Below are positions 6,847 to 15,498 of a stretch of 27,688 bases of DNA, one piece after another (position 1 is the first letter of the stretch; each line of letters opens with the position of its first letter). Where the stretch lies: the NCBI GenBank assembly GCA_002333425.1, contig DDBL01000186.1, positions 1,377 through 29,064 of the forward strand, written 5' to 3'. The translations under genes were made by a program, and so were the position numbers. Under the pieces are notes generated by a model, which saw only the letters and a program-made list of their open reading frames with translations, searched no databases and was not told the origin of the DNA. This stretch comes from Leptospiraceae bacterium UBA2033 (lineage in GTDB: Bacteria; Spirochaetota; Leptospiria; Leptospirales; Leptospiraceae).

Positions 6847-7530
6847 TTACCTCTCTCTACTCAACTCTAGTTTGTATTGTTCTCGCTCGCTCATATATTC
6901 GTCTGTGAATGGAATTTCAATGCGAGTTTTTGTAATTCCATTTTTGCTTCCTATTCGAAAATTAGAAGTATCAACACCTTCGGCTTTTAACATCAGAAGA
7001 CTTAAAACTAATCCCAATCCTTCCCCTTCTGTTGGGTCTGAATTGTCATTATAGAAATCAAATAAATTCTGATACTTTTGACCCTTTGATAATTTTGTTC
7101 GAATTCGATGTTCTTCTTGTTTTAAAATTTCTGCACTATTAAATATTTCAATTTTGAGTCCACTTTGGGTATGCGTGTAAAGTATCTTTATATGGATTTC
7201 TTTTTGTCTTCCTTTTTCGCATAATTCTCGAAGTCTTTGACTGCCGATTTCTTCCTTGAAAATACGAATTCCGGTATTATAATCCTCTATACTTCTAATG
7301 TTTAATTTCCGCTCTTCAAAAAATACTCGTTTGGCGTTTGCCTTTACACAATTCATTATGGATTCAAATAAAACACTATAGATGGAATCATGAAGATACT
7401 CTTTATCATATTGTTTTAGAATTAAGTATAAAATAGATTTAATTAGTTTCTCTATCTTAGGTTGAAGAGAATAGGTAACTATCGCAATTCTTCTACCTTT
7501 CCCAATCGCTTTTAATAATGCACTTTTCAT
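6847..7530 (-). CDS. GHKL ATPase-like regulatory protein (possible anti-sigma kinase)
   Basis: A 227-residue protein with the marks of the histidine-kinase-like ATPase fold: an N-box 'FESIMNCVKANAKR' (E56, N60, N65) and a glycine lid 'GEGLGLVLSLLML' (residues 169-181), followed by 'GSKNGITKTRIEIPF', the last strands of the domain. There is no His-containing dimerisation domain, sensor or membrane segment, so it is not a classical sensor kinase. It is longer than RsbW/SpoIIAB (about 140-160 residues) because of an N-terminal helical region and an insert at about residues 70-115. It is followed at once by a STAS gene, which suggests that it phosphorylates or binds that protein. No good ribosome binding site precedes the ATG. 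Confidence 0.65.
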   Translation of the reverse strand: MKSALLKAIGKGRRIAIVTYSLQPKIEKLIKSILYLILKQYDKEYLHDSIYSVLFESIMNCVKANAKRVFFEERKLNIRSIEDYNTGIRIFKEEIGSQRLRELCEKGRQKEIHIKILYTHTQSGLKIEIFNSAEILKQEEHRIRTKLSKGQKYQNLFDFYNDNSDPTEGEGLGLVLSLLMLKAEGVDTSNFRIGSKNGITKTRIEIPFTDEYMSEREQYKLELSRER

Positions 7531-7975
7531 AGTAAATTAGAGAGGATACAAATCCTTAACCTGAACTTAATGCTAGGTTAGTCAATTATATTTTCAAAGA
7601 AATAAATTTCAATATCAATGTTCAATTCAAAACACTGTAAATGAGTTTTCTGTTTTCAAAAAATATTGTTTTGGAACTCAATTTTTAAATTTAGATTTCA
7701 TTTTGTTTTACAAATAAATTTATTCTATATTTTTCCATTGAAAGAATCTTCCAAATTTGGACAAAAAATGAAAATTCAGCAGATTAAATCAAATTATAAA
7801 AAATACCAAAACTAAACAAAGTAAAGTATTATCGAGTAACTGAAATGGATAGATAATATGCTTGAATAATTTATTTCTACTAGAAAAAGTGATTAATTAG
7901 CTTAAATTATACATCCTTTATTACAAAGAATGTATCCAAAGCTATTAGTCAAATTTTATTGGAGAACACAAATCG
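7531..7975. other. AT-rich divergent intergenic region (445 bases)
   Basis: The region between the divergent GHKL and P83/100 genes holds no open frame worth reporting. It is very AT-rich, with many A and T runs. GATAAT at 7852-7857 resembles a -10 element for the plus-strand gene, but I find no matching -35. On the minus side there is a TTGACT (7580-7585 on the plus strand as AGTCAA) without a convincing -10. A short inverted repeat (AACCT...AGGTT) lies near 7559-7580. It probably contains both divergent promoters. Confidence 0.4.
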
Positions 7976-9421
7976 ATGGCACAATTATTGAAACAATTTA
8001 TCAGAGGTGCGTCTTTCTTACTCATTCTGATTCTTTCTACCAACAGTATATTTGGGCAGAAATCAAAGAAGAAAAGTACCACAACTACTAAAGCAAAAAC
8101 AACGACAACTACAACCACCAAAACTACAACGACTGTAGAAAAAAAACCGTTAGAAACAAAAGTTTCCGCTGAGGAACAAGCCAAACAAGATATATCATTA
8201 GCTAAAAAACTTGTTTTAGCAATTAAATCAGATACTTTAAAAGCACATAATGTTTCAGGAGTAATCATCAAAAGATACATTTCTAACGAAGACGGAAAAT
8301 GGGGTGCAGATGTATTAGAAATAACTGGAGATGCAAAACTAGAACTGAGTTCCATTTCAAGAATCATCAGTATTTACGTAGGAGAAAGTTTTGAGTATTC
8401 ACAAGAAGATGCAGATACCCTAAAAGATTTTATCCTTGCCTACAATACCAAAAATAGAAACAACCAAGACTATCTAATCAAAAATTATAGTACAAATGTT
8501 GTCCTAGGTGTAAAAAAGGAAAAGATCGGATTACCAAGTGTAGCCACTATTGAGACTCTAAATGGTCAGTCCCAAATTTTACTTCCTACTGAAAAAAATC
8601 TTTTAAAAAAATATGCGTTAGACATCGCCTCTATTGAACTACTAGATCAAACTAAATCAGACCTAGTATTACAAAAAAATGGTGATGAACAAAGAGCCAA
8701 AATAGATACTCTTCTAACCAAAAAAATGACTTCCGAAAACGAAGAATTAAACAATCGTTTGATGACTGCTAATCCAGCAGAAATCAAAGGAATCACTGAT
8801 AGACTTGCTCTCCTTAAAAGAAGAGAAGAAATGAAAAAAGCAAACTTTACTTCAGAAAAGGAATATGCTGCATTTCTAGAATCTAAAAATAAAAAAGAAA
8901 CACCAAAAGTAGCAGAATCTAAATCCACCGTCACAAGCACAAGCGTCAACTCTGCATTACCCGCAGGTCCAGAAGTTCCTAAAGATAAATTTACAACTTA
9001 TATTTCTGGCGGAAACCACGCAGGAATCAATGCACGTGAATTTTTATTCGTTCCAGGCTCAGGAATATTGGCAATTGGTTACGATGCCTCTAAAGCAGAG
9101 CAAAAAGATTTACAACTTTTTATGACTTCTACTGGAGATTACGAACTCAAGAGATCGTCTGAAGGTGTAAAATTATCACCTGACTCCCCAATGGTATATT
9201 TCGATGGAAAAGTCTACGTTATTGAAATGTTAAAAAAAGATGCATTCCTCACTCAGTTCAATACCGAATTAGAATTTGAATTAAGAAGTGAAGTTAACAT
9301 CAGCCCAAAATCTATCATACAAGTAGTCGGTGAAGAAATAATTGTTACCACAGTTGATAAAAAAGGTAACTCAGATGATGTAAAAGTATTTAAAGTAAAA
9401 GACTTGAGTTTTATTCGATAA
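7976..9421 (+). CDS. P83/100 family secreted protein
   Basis: A 481-residue protein resembling the spirochaetal P83/100 family (Borrelia P83, PF05262 type). It starts with a signal peptide (hydrophobic to about residue 27, 'SIFGQ'), followed by an unusual Thr/Lys-rich stretch at about 29-57. The conserved N-terminal domain comes next ('DISLAKKLVLAIKSDTLKAHNVSGVIIKRYI', 'WGADVLEIT', 'ISRIISIYVGESFEY', 'FILAYNTKNRN'), then a charged helical middle (about 215-310) and a C-terminal beta-rich domain from about 335 ('SGGNHAGINAREFLFVPGSG', 'SPMVYFDGKVYVIE'). GGAG stands 11 bases before the ATG. In Borrelia the protein is an immunodominant envelope antigen; its cellular job is not known. The assignment is from remembered family resemblance. 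Confidence 0.65.
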   Translation: MAQLLKQFIRGASFLLILILSTNSIFGQKSKKKSTTTTKAKTTTTTTTKTTTTVEKKPLETKVSAEEQAKQDISLAKKLVLAIKSDTLKAHNVSGVIIKRYISNEDGKWGADVLEITGDAKLELSSISRIISIYVGESFEYSQEDADTLKDFILAYNTKNRNNQDYLIKNYSTNVVLGVKKEKIGLPSVATIETLNGQSQILLPTEKNLLKKYALDIASIELLDQTKSDLVLQKNGDEQRAKIDTLLTKKMTSENEELNNRLMTANPAEIKGITDRLALLKRREEMKKANFTSEKEYAAFLESKNKKETPKVAESKSTVTSTSVNSALPAGPEVPKDKFTTYISGGNHAGINAREFLFVPGSGILAIGYDASKAEQKDLQLFMTSTGDYELKRSSEGVKLSPDSPMVYFDGKVYVIEMLKKDAFLTQFNTELEFELRSEVNISPKSIIQVVGEEIIVTTVDKKGNSDDVKVFKVKDLSFIR

Positions 9422-9439
9422 ACGATACAAAATATAAAC

Positions 9440-9484
9440 TTTACCCTAAAGCAAGCGACAAAAATCCGAACGCCTTAGGGTAAA
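9440..9484. terminator. Bidirectional terminator between P83/100 gene and nuoN
   Basis: Perfect 10-base arms TTTACCCTAA (9440-9449) and TTAGGGTAAA (9475-9484) flank a 25-base loop in the 68-base gap between two convergent genes. T-rich sequence follows on both strands. The long loop makes it weaker than a textbook terminator. Confidence 0.6.
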
Positions 9485-9489
9485 TTTTA

Positions 9490-10926
9490 TTATAAACTAT
9501 TTGGTTGAAATACTATCCAACTGAATAATACAAACAGAAGAGAAACTACAGTAGCAAACGAAAGTCCAAAACTTGGAGATAATGTCTCCGTAGAAGCTTC
9601 TCCTTTGTCCTCTGTCATAAATGCAGAAACGGTTACTCGTAAGTAGTAGTAAATCGCAATTGCAGAATTAATCACACCTACAATTAAAAGAAAACGATTT
9701 AGAAAATGATCCGACTCAGCAATTTTTTGGAACAAAAATAGTTTTGTCCAGAATCCGCCTAATGGCGGTATGCCGCCGAGAGAGAAGAAAATAGCAAGAA
9801 GTCCAACTGCGGATAATGGCTTTTTGCCAACAAGGTATTTGATAGAATCATAGGTAATGATATACTTTCCGTTTTCTAGGTAAGCTATGATTGCAAATGC
9901 TGCAATGTTCATAAACGAATACATTATGAGGTAGTAAATCACTTCCATCTTTGCTCCACATACAATCCCTGCTACCACATATCCAGCATGAGAGACAGAA
10001 GAATACGCTAGAACACGTTTGAGATTATCTTGTTGTAAAGCAAATACGTTTCCAAGTGTCATAGAGAGGGCAGCAATCCCACCAATCACAATCATCCATA
10101 CATTGGGAGTCTCTACCATTGGAACATATTGGAACAAAATCAGCATTAGCCCCATCGCAGCAGCTTTTGGACCAGATGCCATAAATCCAGTGATTGTAGT
10201 AAGTGCTCCTTCGTATACGTCCGGTGTCCAAGAGTGAAAAGGAGCAAGGGCTACTTTAAAACAAACACCCACTAGGAATAATCCAAATCCAATCTTGGTA
10301 AACATCGCAATTTCGCCACCTGCATTTAACGGTTTTAGAGCAGCGTCTAATTGTGTTGATCCGCTTCCACCGAATAGAAATGCAATTCCCATTAACATAA
10401 ATCCAGATGAAAAAGCTCCAAGTAGGAAGTATTTGAGAGTAGCCTCAAGGCTTCCCATTTCGTTATGAGCCATTCCAATTAATACGTAGAGGCTAACAGA
10501 AAGTAACTCAAGCCCGACAAAGATCACAATCAAGTCAGAACCAGTTGTCATGAAATACATCCCAGTAACCGCAAATAACATAAGCGGATAAAACTCTGGA
10601 AATGTAATCCCGTGTTGGTTAAGAATTCGCGGTGATGCAATCACAGTAAGGAAAGCTGTCACCATATAAATTACATTTAACCACATCGTAATATCATTTA
10701 TCGCAACTTGGTTATTGAAAAAAAGTCCTTTGCCCGGCGTTGTATTGTAATTAAAAATCACAAAGTACAAAGCCACAAGTAAAGTAGTTCCAGTCAGGTA
10801 ACGAATCACACGGTGGTCGTTGCTGTGATATACGAACTGAATTAATAGAAAAAACAATCCTACTCCTGATAAAATCAGGGCAGGTAAAATAGAAAGTAGA
10901 TCGGTTGCATTAGGAGTAAATACCAT
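9490..10926 (-). CDS. nuoN: NADH-quinone oxidoreductase subunit N
   Basis: A 478-residue, almost wholly hydrophobic protein of the antiporter-like complex I subunits, of the usual NuoN length with about 14 membrane helices. Markers are 'VGLELLSVSLYVLIGM' (the conserved Glu in helix V), 'FKVALAPFHSWTPDVYEGA' with the broken helix VII Lys, and 'LKRVLAYSSVSHAGY' near helix X. It forms one of the three proton channels of the membrane arm. It is the last gene of the operon: its ATG follows the nuoM stop after one base, and a hairpin lies just beyond its end. Confidence 0.93.
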   Translation of the reverse strand: MVFTPNATDLLSILPALILSGVGLFFLLIQFVYHSNDHRVIRYLTGTTLLVALYFVIFNYNTTPGKGLFFNNQVAINDITMWLNVIYMVTAFLTVIASPRILNQHGITFPEFYPLMLFAVTGMYFMTTGSDLIVIFVGLELLSVSLYVLIGMAHNEMGSLEATLKYFLLGAFSSGFMLMGIAFLFGGSGSTQLDAALKPLNAGGEIAMFTKIGFGLFLVGVCFKVALAPFHSWTPDVYEGALTTITGFMASGPKAAAMGLMLILFQYVPMVETPNVWMIVIGGIAALSMTLGNVFALQQDNLKRVLAYSSVSHAGYVVAGIVCGAKMEVIYYLIMYSFMNIAAFAIIAYLENGKYIITYDSIKYLVGKKPLSAVGLLAIFFSLGGIPPLGGFWTKLFLFQKIAESDHFLNRFLLIVGVINSAIAIYYYLRVTVSAFMTEDKGEASTETLSPSFGLSFATVVSLLFVLFSWIVFQPNSL

Positions 10927-10927
10927 T

Positions 10928-12628
10928 TTACTTCTTCTCCTCTGTTACAGGTGCTTTTGGTTCTGGCGTAGGCTCAGGTTGTAGAATCGTAGGCGGTGGA
11001 GTAAGCTTTGGATTTACATTCAGTAGCGCATAATGTCCGGTATACCCTGCAAGTCTTTCTTCAAAAGAAGCAGGAATTCTACCCAAAGATTTATAATCTA
11101 TGGTTAGGTTGACTTTTTTGGTTTGGTCTGTGTTAGTTCTTTCGGCGATCGCTTGGGCAGAGGCAGAATTTAGATACACTCTAGCACTTGGTTCTAAGTA
11201 TTTCATAAAAGTCTGTGGATACACTCCAAACCAGAAAATCAAGACAACCATTGGAATTAATACAAAGATTTCTCGCATGTTTAAGTCAGATAGTAATTCA
11301 TTTTCCTTATTCGTAATTTCTCCGAAGAGGAAACGCTTGGTAAACCACAATAAATAACAAGCCGCCCAAACCACGCCGGTTCCGGCAATAATTCCAAGAA
11401 CTACATTTACTTTGAGTGTTCCAAGTAAAACTAAAAATTCTCCGACAAACCCGTTCATTCCAGGAAGTCCAACGGAAGATAACATTGCAATCATAAAGAA
11501 AAGTGCAAACATTGGAACGATCTTAGCAATACCACCATAATCCGCTATCATACGAGTATGAGTTCTTTCGTAAATCATCCCGATCATAAGGAAGAGCATT
11601 CCAGTAGACACACCATGATTAATCATCTGGATCATTCCACCGAGCACACCTTCTTCGGTAAATGTCATTAGCCCGAGTAAACAAAATCCTAAGTGGGATA
11701 CGGACGAGTAGGCGATGAGTTTCTTTCCGTCTTTTTGTACCATGGCGACTAACGCACCGTATACAATTCCAATCACGCAGAAAGTCATGATTAGCCCCTG
11801 ATACTCAAGGGATACAACTGGAAAGAAAGGAATACAAAAACGAATAAATCCATAAGTTCCCATCTTTAAGAGAACACCGGCAAGTATCACAGAGCCCGCA
11901 GTAGGAGCTTCCGTATGCGCGTCAGGTAACCAAGTGTGAACTGGAAATACTGGAATTTTAATCGCAAAACTTAAAGCAAATGCGAAGAATAAAAATCCCT
12001 GTAACGCAGGAGAGAAATTAGCAATCGACTTGGTAGAAAGGGACTCGATTGTGATGTCACCAGTCTTGAAGTAGATAATAAGGATTGCCGCAAGCATGAG
12101 AACAGAGCCCGCCATCGTGTAGATGAAAAACTTAACTGCCGCATAAAGCCTGTTTTCCCCACCCCAGATACCAATTAAAAGCGCCATTGGTATAAGCATG
12201 AGTTCCCAGAAAACGTAGAATAATACTAAGTTAGCCGAAGCGAATACTCCAAGCACTCCAATTTCCAAAAACAAAAGAGCAATGTAAAATTCTTTTAGTC
12301 TTTTGTGGATATAAGTCCAAGAAGCAACACTGGAAATAAAAAACAAGAAGGAAGTCAAAACAAATAAAAGTAAGGCTACTCCATCTAATCCGAAGTGGTA
12401 GTCTATTGTCAATTTGCCGGAGCTCATCCAGTTTGGAATTCTATGAACGAATTGCAGAGCTGAACTATCTGTATTAAAGTACCACATTAAAGGAGCACTT
12501 AGCACAAACGTAATTAAAGTAATAATGGCACTTGTCCATTTGATATGCTCTTCTTCTTTCAGAAAAGAAAGAATCGCAATTCCTAAGAGAGGTGAAAAGA
12601 TAACCAGTGATAAAATAGATTCTGGCAT
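10928..12628 (-). CDS. nuoM: NADH-quinone oxidoreductase subunit M, with C-terminal extension
   Basis: A 566-residue antiporter-like proton-channel subunit. Typical segments are 'FYVFWELMLIPMALLIGIWGG' (essential Glu of helix V), 'AIKIPVFPVHTWLPDAHTEAPT' and 'GKKLIAYSSVSHLGF'. The membrane domain ends around residue 478 ('FGVYPQTFMKYL'); about 88 further residues are hydrophilic and finish in a Pro/Glu/Lys-rich tail ('TPPPTILQPEPTPEPK'). Most NuoM proteins end within about 20-30 residues of this point. The tail does not look like read-through of a lost gene and should face one side of the membrane. The start is two bases after the nuoL stop. Confidence 0.93.
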   Translation of the reverse strand: MPESILSLVIFSPLLGIAILSFLKEEEHIKWTSAIITLITFVLSAPLMWYFNTDSSALQFVHRIPNWMSSGKLTIDYHFGLDGVALLLFVLTSFLFFISSVASWTYIHKRLKEFYIALLFLEIGVLGVFASANLVLFYVFWELMLIPMALLIGIWGGENRLYAAVKFFIYTMAGSVLMLAAILIIYFKTGDITIESLSTKSIANFSPALQGFLFFAFALSFAIKIPVFPVHTWLPDAHTEAPTAGSVILAGVLLKMGTYGFIRFCIPFFPVVSLEYQGLIMTFCVIGIVYGALVAMVQKDGKKLIAYSSVSHLGFCLLGLMTFTEEGVLGGMIQMINHGVSTGMLFLMIGMIYERTHTRMIADYGGIAKIVPMFALFFMIAMLSSVGLPGMNGFVGEFLVLLGTLKVNVVLGIIAGTGVVWAACYLLWFTKRFLFGEITNKENELLSDLNMREIFVLIPMVVLIFWFGVYPQTFMKYLEPSARVYLNSASAQAIAERTNTDQTKKVNLTIDYKSLGRIPASFEERLAGYTGHYALLNVNPKLTPPPTILQPEPTPEPKAPVTEEKK

Positions 12629-12630
12629 GG

Positions 12631-14577
12631 TTAAAATCCTCCGTAAAGTAATGTAACTAAAATGGCAATCGTCCCGATCACAATTGATAGCGCATAATCG
12701 CCTACTATCCCCGTTTGTATCTTGCGGAAAATATCAGATATATGCATAAAGAATCTTCCTACACCAACTACAAGTCCATCAATGAGAGCCTTGTCTACGC
12801 TAGCAGACAACCAATCAGAAACTCGAATGAGCGGGTTAATGATAATAGCCTCATAGATTTCATCTACATAGTATTTATTGTAAACGAGTTTTGGAAAGCC
12901 TTTGAATCCTGCATCTTCTGGAGGAACCGAACCTTTGATTTGGAATACAACGTAAGAGAGGATAATCCCTGTTAACGCCACACAAATCGAAACTACAAGT
13001 AGAATTAACTCTGTAGACTCAGACATATGATGCGGCTCAGAAGTAATCTTCCAAGCAACTTCTACAATTTCTCTACCTGGTGCAAAGATTGGTTTGAAGT
13101 AGTCGGTCAATAAATGAGTTCCACCAAAAAACAGGTGAGGCATTTGGATAAGTCCTGCTCCTGCCGCTCCAATGGAAAGGATTACCAATGGTAAAGTGAT
13201 AGTCCAAGGAGATTCATGTAAACGTTTTTTGACGTGATGGTCGATTCTTTCTTTTCCATAGAAAGTTAAGAACACTAGGCGGAACATATAGAACGCAGTG
13301 CAAAATGCTCCCGCAAGCCCAATCGCCCAAATCACATGACCAATTCCGTGATGACCAAATGCTTTTTCTAAAATTAAGTCTTTTGAGAAAAACCCGCTAA
13401 ACGGTGGTATACCGCTAATCGCTAGAGTTCCAATCATGAAGGTAATCCATGTTATCTTCATGTAATTTTTGAGATTACCCATATTACGCATGTCTTGTTC
13501 GTGGTGCATCGCGTGAATCACAGAACCAGATCCAAGGAACATGAGAGCTTTGAAAAATGCATGTGTCATCAAGTGAAACATTCCTGCTTCATAAGCACCC
13601 ACACCCATTGCAAGAAACATATACCCGAGTTGGGATACTGTCGAATAAGCTAGAACTTTTTTAATATCAGTTTGGAATAAACCAATCGTCGCCGCAAAAA
13701 AGGCAGTAACCGCACCAGTGATTGCAATATAGTTACTTGTAACCTCTGCTGCGAGAAAGATAGGATTTAAGCGGGCAATCATGAATACCCCCGCAGTCAC
13801 CATTGTTGCCGCGTGAATGAGTGCCGATACAGGAGTCGGACCTGCCATCGCATCTGGAAGCCACACATAAAGCGGAATCTGTGCTGATTTTCCAATCGCA
13901 CCAATGAAAAATGCAAGTGCTACATAGTTTATGATTTCTTTAAATGGAATCGCAGCAGGAAGTGCAGCCATAATATCTACATATTTTACAGAGCCTAGAT
14001 ACCAGTAAGTCAGGATTATCCCCACAGCAAAGCCCACGTCCCCTATACGGTTTGTGATGAAGGCTTTCATCCCAGCGTTAGCGGCTGACGTTTTGTGGTA
14101 GTCAAACCCGATGAGTAAGTAAGAACAAAGCCCTACTCCTTCCCACCCCAAGAACATCAAAACGAGATTATCCGCTAGAACTAAGTTTAACATCGAAAAG
14201 ATAAACAAGTTCAAATAGGCAAAGAAACGATTGAATCCACCGTCCCCGTGCATATATCCCGCGCTGTAGATATGAATCAAAGTTCCAATTCCAGTAATGA
14301 TTAAGGTCATGTAAAGAGAAAGTTGGTCTACCTGATAGGCAAAGTCTACTTGAAACGCACCCGCATGAATCCAAGGAAGCAAAGTGAATAGATGCGGAAC
14401 GTTATTCTCCATAGGGTGGTAGCTAAACAAAGAGCCGAGTGTAATTACAAACGGAATTAAAATCGCGCTAGTCCCGATGATCGCTGCGGCGGTGTTTGGC
14501 ATTTTGCGATAATGAATCCCGTTGACTAAAAATCCAACGAGAGGTAATAAAACTACAAGAGGAAAGTATTCTAACAT
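12631..14577 (-). CDS. nuoL: NADH-quinone oxidoreductase subunit L
   Basis: A 648-residue protein of the expected NuoL size, the most distal proton-pumping subunit with the long lateral helix. Recognisable segments are 'FLGWEGVGLCSYLLIGFDYHK' (Glu of helix V), 'SAQIPLYVWLPDAMAGPTPVSALIHAATMV' (helix VII-VIII), 'DIKKVLAYSTVSQLGYMFLA' and 'FKALMFLGSGSVIHAMHHEQDMRNMGNL'. The C-terminal third ('AGFKGFPKLVYNKYYVDEIYEAIIINPLI') corresponds to the lateral helix and the final membrane anchor. It begins four bases after nuoK. Confidence 0.95.
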   Translation of the reverse strand: MLEYFPLVVLLPLVGFLVNGIHYRKMPNTAAAIIGTSAILIPFVITLGSLFSYHPMENNVPHLFTLLPWIHAGAFQVDFAYQVDQLSLYMTLIITGIGTLIHIYSAGYMHGDGGFNRFFAYLNLFIFSMLNLVLADNLVLMFLGWEGVGLCSYLLIGFDYHKTSAANAGMKAFITNRIGDVGFAVGIILTYWYLGSVKYVDIMAALPAAIPFKEIINYVALAFFIGAIGKSAQIPLYVWLPDAMAGPTPVSALIHAATMVTAGVFMIARLNPIFLAAEVTSNYIAITGAVTAFFAATIGLFQTDIKKVLAYSTVSQLGYMFLAMGVGAYEAGMFHLMTHAFFKALMFLGSGSVIHAMHHEQDMRNMGNLKNYMKITWITFMIGTLAISGIPPFSGFFSKDLILEKAFGHHGIGHVIWAIGLAGAFCTAFYMFRLVFLTFYGKERIDHHVKKRLHESPWTITLPLVILSIGAAGAGLIQMPHLFFGGTHLLTDYFKPIFAPGREIVEVAWKITSEPHHMSESTELILLVVSICVALTGIILSYVVFQIKGSVPPEDAGFKGFPKLVYNKYYVDEIYEAIIINPLIRVSDWLSASVDKALIDGLVVGVGRFFMHISDIFRKIQTGIVGDYALSIVIGTIAILVTLLYGGF

Positions 14578-14581
14578 AGTG

Positions 14582-14902
14582 CTACCATTTTAATAGATTG
14601 ATTTCATCGACATTGGAAGTTTTCTTTTGTCTATGGATTGCGATTACGATTGCAAGCCCCACGCCCGCCTCCGCTGCTGCAATTGCCATAACGAAGAATA
14701 CGATTACTTCCCCATTTACAATTGATAAAACTTTTGAAAACGCGATGAACACTAAGTTCACAGAGTTTAACATCAGCTCTACCGCCATAAAAATAATCAC
14801 TGCATTTCGTCTCGTAAGTACTCCGAGTACTCCGATAGAAAATAAAATTCCTGCCAGTGAAAGATAATAATTTAATGGAATTCCAGAAATATATGTTTGC
14901 AA
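14582..14902 (-). CDS. nuoK: NADH-quinone oxidoreductase subunit K
   Basis: A 106-residue, three-helix subunit (MrpC-like). 'RRNAVIIFMAVELMLNSVNLVFIAF' and 'FFVMAIAAAEAGVGLAIVIAI' carry the two buried Glu residues (E42 and E77) of the central hydrophilic axis that couples quinone reduction to proton pumping. It follows nuoJ after nine bases and precedes nuoL by four. Length and motifs are standard. Confidence 0.95.
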   Translation of the reverse strand: MQTYISGIPLNYYLSLAGILFSIGVLGVLTRRNAVIIFMAVELMLNSVNLVFIAFSKVLSIVNGEVIVFFVMAIAAAEAGVGLAIVIAIHRQKKTSNVDEINLLKW

Positions 14903-14911
14903 AATCTCCCC

Positions 14912-15496
14912 CTAGCCTTTTTTTACCGCGTCTTTTTTGGCGATGATCACAGCACCAATCACAGCGACTAAAAGTAAAATCGAAATTAATTCAAATGGAA
15001 GTAGGTAATCCAAAAATGTGGATGCTCCTACACTTGCAGTATTTCCTGTAACGGTTACTTTTGATTCTGCGCTATCAGAAAGTTTATACTCATAATGTGG
15101 TGAAGTGATATTTGTAATTACAGTTGGATCACTACTAGTTGTAACTTTCAAAGAAACTAAAAGTAAAAAGGAATACGCAATCACGATTAAAACGATGATT
15201 GTTTTTTTCGTTGGGTTACTCCAAATTTCTTTATGCGTTTCTTCTCTGAGATTCAAAAGCATGAGAACAAAAACTACAAGCACCATGATCGCACCCGCAT
15301 AAACAAGCACTTGCATGGTTGCAATAAAAATCGCATTCATGAGCGCATAAATTCCAGCGAGGGAAAAGAATGTAAGAACTAAAAAAACTGCCGATGCAAC
15401 TGGATTTCGATTGAGCACTACAAGAAGCGCAGAACCCACAGTCATAGCAGACAGAACTAGAAATAAAATTGGTTGGATTTCAGTTAGGTTTAACAT
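14912..15496 (-). CDS. nuoJ: NADH-quinone oxidoreductase subunit J
   Basis: A 194-residue membrane subunit with five predicted helices. The conserved third helix is visible in 'IFIATMQVLVYAGAIMVLVVFVLMLLNLREE', which in complex I contains the pi-bulge that changes during turnover. A polar stretch at about residues 118-160 ('TSSDPTVITNITSPHYEYKL') forms an external loop before the final helix 'ELISILLLVAVIGAVIIAKKD'. The gene directly follows nuoH after two bases; the usual nuoI between them is missing. Confidence 0.93.
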   Translation of the reverse strand: MLNLTEIQPILFLVLSAMTVGSALLVVLNRNPVASAVFLVLTFFSLAGIYALMNAIFIATMQVLVYAGAIMVLVVFVLMLLNLREETHKEIWSNPTKKTIIVLIVIAYSFLLLVSLKVTTSSDPTVITNITSPHYEYKLSDSAESKVTVTGNTASVGASTFLDYLLPFELISILLLVAVIGAVIIAKKDAVKKG

Positions 15497-15498
15497 AA

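Noticed and set aside
7945..8367. Minus-strand open frame of 140 codons rich in valine
   Set aside because: It is the antisense of the Thr-rich start of the P83/100 gene; the valine run is just the complement of ACN codons, and it has no family resemblance.
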